Positions 29,211 through 31,954 of a DNA stretch of 31,954 nt are shown piece after piece. The position numbers were made by a program, and so were the translations under genes. Each line of letters opens with the position of its first letter. Position 1 is the first letter of the stretch. The DNA lies in NCBI GenBank assembly GCA_036279835.1, contig DASUII010000295.1, forward strand, positions 1 through 31,954, read 5' to 3'. The DNA is from GCA-003244245 sp036279835 (lineage in GTDB: Bacteria > Actinomycetota > Actinomycetes > Mycobacteriales > Pseudonocardiaceae). The notes beneath the pieces were generated by a model, which was not told the origin of the DNA, searched no databases, and saw only the letters and a program-made list of their open reading frames with translations.

Positions 29211-30160
29211 GGCGACATTTGGCGGGTTCGGGCTAGTAGGGCTCTGCTTAGGCCTGGTAAAGCTACGGCGAGCCGACGGCGGCCTGGTACTGCCACGCGG
29301 CGGGCTAGCACGTGGTACTCGGCCGCCTCGATCTCGTCGAGAATGCCACCGTAGAGCTGAAATGCGGTGGCGACGCAGGCCCGGGACACCGGGGCCAGCA
29401 TCGGAATCCCCGGCGCCGCCCGACGGTAGATCGCCCGGGTGCGCGCGACCAGGTAGGCCAGCGCGCGGCGCACTCTCGGATCGGGCCGCCCGGTGCTGCG
29501 GCACCACCCCAGTAGCTCCCGGTCCACCCCGAAGGACGCCAGCTCGTCGGCGGGTAGGTAAACCCGTCCGCGATCGAGATCTTCCCCGATGTCGCGGAGG
29601 AAGTTGGTGATCTGAAAGGCGACGCCCAGCGCGGCGGCGTGCGGCTCAGCTCGCTCCCGGGGAACCACGGTGCCCAGCACCGGCAGCACTTGCAGACCGA
29701 TCACGGCCGCCGAGCCGTGCACGTAGCGGGCCAGGTCGTCGAAGGTCTGATAACCGGCCACTCCGCCCTGTTCCACCGGCCGATCCATCTGCATCGAGTC
29801 CATGAAATCAGCGAAGTGCTGCGGATCGATCTGATAGCGAACCGCGGTGTGCACCGGCGCGGCCAGCACCGGGTGCGCCGAGCGGCCCTGCGCCAGCCCG
29901 TCGAGCAACTGTTGCGCCAGCGCGTCGAGCTCCGCGAGGCGCTGCGGCCACGACCGGGTGTCGGCTAGGTCGTCGACGATCTCGTCGGCGTACCGGGCCA
30001 GCCCGTACAGTGCATGGATCGCCGGCCGTTGCCCCGGTGGTAACAGCCGGGTCGCCAAGAAGTAGGTGCGGCCGTGCGCCGCATTGAGTTGCCGGCATCG
30101 GGCGTACGACGCGCGCAGGGCAGGCTCGGTGACGCCGGCAGCGTCGAGCTCACGGCTCAT
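29207..30160 (-). CDS. crtB: Phytoene synthase (squalene/phytoene synthase family)
   Basis: A 317-aa enzyme that joins two geranylgeranyl diphosphates to phytoene, the first committed carotenoid step. The two Asp-rich Mg-diphosphate motifs are seen: DEIVDD (59-64) and NFLRDIGED (186-194), the latter continuing DLDRGRVYLPADEL, diagnostic for the family. Length is normal. The ATG overlaps the stop of the glycosyltransferase gene by 4 bp (ATGA), so crtI, the transferase and crtB form one coupled operon. A squalene or dehydrosqualene synthase is less likely given the crtI neighbour. No cyclase gene is inside the window. Confidence 0.92.
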   Translation of the reverse strand: MSRELDAAGVTEPALRASYARCRQLNAAHGRTYFLATRLLPPGQRPAIHALYGLARYADEIVDDLADTRSWPQRLAELDALAQQLLDGLAQGRSAHPVLAAPVHTAVRYQIDPQHFADFMDSMQMDRPVEQGGVAGYQTFDDLARYVHGSAAVIGLQVLPVLGTVVPRERAEPHAAALGVAFQITNFLRDIGEDLDRGRVYLPADELASFGVDRELLGWCRSTGRPDPRVRRALAYLVARTRAIYRRAAPGIPMLAPVSRACVATAFQLYGGILDEIEAAEYHVLARRVAVPGRRRLAVALPGLSRALLARTRQMSP

Positions 30161-31656
30161 GCCGCCACCGCCTGCACCGGATCGCTGCGCTGCTTGCCAT
30201 CAGGCAGGTCAAGCGTGTCGTGGCGCAGTAACGCGGCCCCCGTGACCAGCGACACCGCCACCATCGCGAGCTGGTAAGGCCAGTCGTTGAACGCGCTTTG
30301 CCCAGTGGGGTAGGTGCACAACACCAGCCACGTCGAGGCCGCGACCACCCACGCCAGCGAGCGTCGCGGCCAGGGCAACGACGCGGCCAGGACGAGGGCC
30401 CACGTGAGGTACCAGGGCAGGGTGGCGGGCGCGAGCAGGGCCGCCCACAGCAGCGCCAGTGCCGCGCGACGCACGGCCGTCGGTCCGCCGTCTCTGGCAA
30501 GCCACCACTGCCGAGCCAGGACGACAAAGAAAACCACGGAGCCCAGCAGCCGGCAGACCATGATGAACGGGCCTCCGCTCAGATGCCCGAACGGTGCCGT
30601 CAGCGCGTGCGTGAGCAGCCCGGCCGCGGTGGGTAGCGACATCCAGTTGACGATCAGCGATGGTGCGTTCAGCGCTGGGATCCAGCCCAGGCCTACGCCG
30701 GACAGCATCGTGATCGCAGTGAATACCGTGGCGAACACCGCGAGGCTGCCCGCGCCGGCGCGCAACAGTTGCGCGCGCCGGTCACCAGGAAGGTGGGCTG
30801 CCCAGATCCAGACCAGAAACGGTAGCGCGATCCCGGCCGATGCCTTCACCGCCATCGCCGCTGTGACCATTGTGATCCCGGCGACGTGCCGGCGCAGCAA
30901 CACCAGCAGCGTGCCGGTAGCCAGCAGGCCGGTCATGAGCAGATCGTTGTGCGGCCCGCCGACCAGATGCACGACAGTCAACGGGTTGGCGATCACCAAC
31001 CACAGTGCGACGGTGCGATCGCCGCCGAGCTGGTCGGCCAGCCGGGGCAGCGCGTACGCCAGCAGTGCCAAGCCACTCAGCAGTACCAACCGGATGCCGA
31101 TCACACCCAGGACGAGGTCTTCGCCGGTCAACCGGTTAATCGTCTTCGCGATCAGGATGAACAGCGGGCCGTAGGGTGCTGGGGTCGTCTGCCATACGTA
31201 GTGGACGTTGTCCGCGATGGCTCCTGGCGGCAGCTTCGAGGGCCCGAGTTGGTAGGGATCAAGCCCGCGCAGGGCTAGCGCACCTTGGCCCAGGTAGCTG
31301 TAGACATCCCTGGTGAACAACGGTGGAGACAGCAGCACGGGCGCCGCCCACACCGCACTGGCCAGTCGAACCTGCTGGGCGGTCGCGGTGCCGCCGCGCA
31401 CGTCGCGTCCCAGCCGTACCCAGGCCCACACGATCATCCCGACGCCGAGATAGAGCGCCACGGTAGCCAGGTCGTGGCCGTGCCCGTAACGGATCCATGA
31501 CAATGGTCCGCCGCTGATCACCGGATCGTGGACGAGGATTCCACCCGCTCCCACCGCCATGGTGGCCACGAGTACTGAACCGACGAATCCGAGCAGCACC
31601 GTGCCCGACAGCAATCGGCTCAGGCGTGGCCGGTCGAGCCCAATCGTCGATGCCAC
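30157..31656 (-). CDS. MptB-like polyprenol-phosphate-mannose-dependent mannosyltransferase (GT-C)
   Basis: A 499-aa membrane protein from a GTG at 31656, 7 bp after the crtI stop. About 11-13 hydrophobic helices are spread over the whole length. The first large loop has LFTRDVYSYLGQGALALRGL and DPYQLGPSKLPPG, with the acidic residue expected in GT-C enzymes, then TPAPYGPLFILIAKTINRLT, both typical of MptA/MptB alpha-1,6-mannosyltransferases that lengthen lipomannan cores. Also seen: NPLTVVHLVGGPHNDLLMTG. It is sandwiched between crtI and crtB with overlaps, so it should act together with carotenoid synthesis, either transferring a sugar to a carotenoid or being co-regulated for envelope reasons. 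The position is visible; the function is inference. Confidence 0.8.
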   Translation of the reverse strand: MASTIGLDRPRLSRLLSGTVLLGFVGSVLVATMAVGAGGILVHDPVISGGPLSWIRYGHGHDLATVALYLGVGMIVWAWVRLGRDVRGGTATAQQVRLASAVWAAPVLLSPPLFTRDVYSYLGQGALALRGLDPYQLGPSKLPPGAIADNVHYVWQTTPAPYGPLFILIAKTINRLTGEDLVLGVIGIRLVLLSGLALLAYALPRLADQLGGDRTVALWLVIANPLTVVHLVGGPHNDLLMTGLLATGTLLVLLRRHVAGITMVTAAMAVKASAGIALPFLVWIWAAHLPGDRRAQLLRAGAGSLAVFATVFTAITMLSGVGLGWIPALNAPSLIVNWMSLPTAAGLLTHALTAPFGHLSGGPFIMVCRLLGSVVFFVVLARQWWLARDGGPTAVRRAALALLWAALLAPATLPWYLTWALVLAASLPWPRRSLAWVVAASTWLVLCTYPTGQSAFNDWPYQLAMVAVSLVTGAALLRHDTLDLPDGKQRSDPVQAVAA

Positions 31657-31663
31657 CGTTGGT

Positions 31664-31954
31664 TCAGCCGCTCATGGCGGTGCTTCGGCGGGCTCCGGTC
31701 GTGGTGATCCGAGCTGCGGCGAGCTTGCCGGAGATGATCGCGGTGGGGACACCCACTCCAGGCGTTGTGCCGCATCCGGCGAGCACGACGTTGGTCCGAC
31801 CGCGCACGAGGTTCGAGGGACGGAACGGTCCGGTCTGGGCGAAGGTGTGCGCGGCCGAGAACGGGGTCCCGACGGCAAGCCCCTGGGCCGCCCAATCGGC
31901 GGGAGTGACCAGCTGCTCGACCTCGATGGCGTCGTCGAGGTCAGCCAGCCCGCG
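31664..31954 (-). CDS. crtI: Phytoene desaturase, C-terminal part (5' end beyond the window)
   Basis: The last 96 residues of a CrtI-type FAD amine-oxidase-fold enzyme, open to the window edge in frame. The signature VLAGCGTTPGVGVPTAIISG is the conserved C-terminal FAD-contacting motif of bacterial phytoene desaturases, preceded by FAQTGPFRPSNLVRGRTN, the expected preceding segment. It removes hydrogens from phytoene to give neurosporene, lycopene or a related chromophore. It is the first visible gene of the crt operon; the stop at 31664-31666 is followed 7 bp later by the transferase start. Confidence 0.9.
   Translation of the reverse strand, partial: RGLADLDDAIEVEQLVTPADWAAQGLAVGTPFSAAHTFAQTGPFRPSNLVRGRTNVVLAGCGTTPGVGVPTAIISGKLAAARITTTGARRSTAMSG

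Overview
The window is high-GC DNA with GTG starts, tightly coupled operons and typical actinomycete families: an EphD-type epoxide hydrolase/SDR fusion, WhiB, an XRE-TPR regulator, an MptB-like mannosyltransferase and carotenoid genes. I read it as a chromosomal segment of an actinomycete, probably of the Pseudonocardiales/Mycobacteriales kind; genus cannot be fixed from sequence alone. It consists of ordinary chromosome at both ends and a 15.3-kb integrated element in the middle.

Left chromosome (1-4517). A minus-strand operon runs from an M24-type peptidase through EphD and a PF10118 di-metal hydrolase into a partial gene at the window edge. A TetR regulator is divergent, and three copies of one 7-bp half-site lie between them. 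This looks like a TetR-controlled lipid or hydrocarbon oxidation cluster.

Integrated element (about 4518-19786). Both ends carry the same 14-bp core, ATTCGGAGCCGAAT. Joining the flanks restores the 3' end of a VC0807-type membrane protein gene. Joining the internal ends gives a perfect dyad, GCTATTCGG-AG-CCGAATAGC, as expected for attP of a large serine recombinase, and that recombinase gene starts beside the right end. From right to left the minus-strand module is integrase, XRE repressor, three small coupled genes, a winged-helix replication initiator, two small genes, an excisionase-like protein, a small M41-like (HEAAH) protein, a very acidic protein and a 97-aa protein. Inside the initiator gene are five 15-bp dyads at 22-23-bp spacing followed by an AT-rich tract with three 9-mers: the layout of the lambda origin inside gene O. 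The left half holds a divergent WhiB / XRE-TPR pair, a run of tiny coupled genes with zinc-ribbon patterns, lower-GC membrane proteins and several decayed genes (ParB-like fragment, multiply frameshifted M41-like gene, truncated small gene). No relaxase, TraB/FtsK translocase, terminase, portal or capsid gene is recognisable, so the element is an integrating, probably replicating island that may depend on a helper for transfer.

Right chromosome (19787-31954). In order: the damaged 5' part of the VC0807 target gene; a 550-aa second-type glutamyl-tRNA synthetase; a GT2-like glycosyltransferase convergent with a SAM methyltransferase; a PEP-utilising dikinase gene (rifampin phosphotransferase/PpsA type) broken by one frameshift; a small secreted two-cysteine protein; an MBL-fold protein with a rubredoxin-like zinc ribbon; an SRPBCC pseudogene; and an amidohydrolase. 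The last converges on a minus-strand carotenoid operon: crtI (partial), an MptB-like mannosyltransferase, then crtB. A long hairpin spans the two convergent stop codons.

No tRNA, rRNA or CRISPR array was seen. Family names rest on motifs and remembered families, not on database searches.
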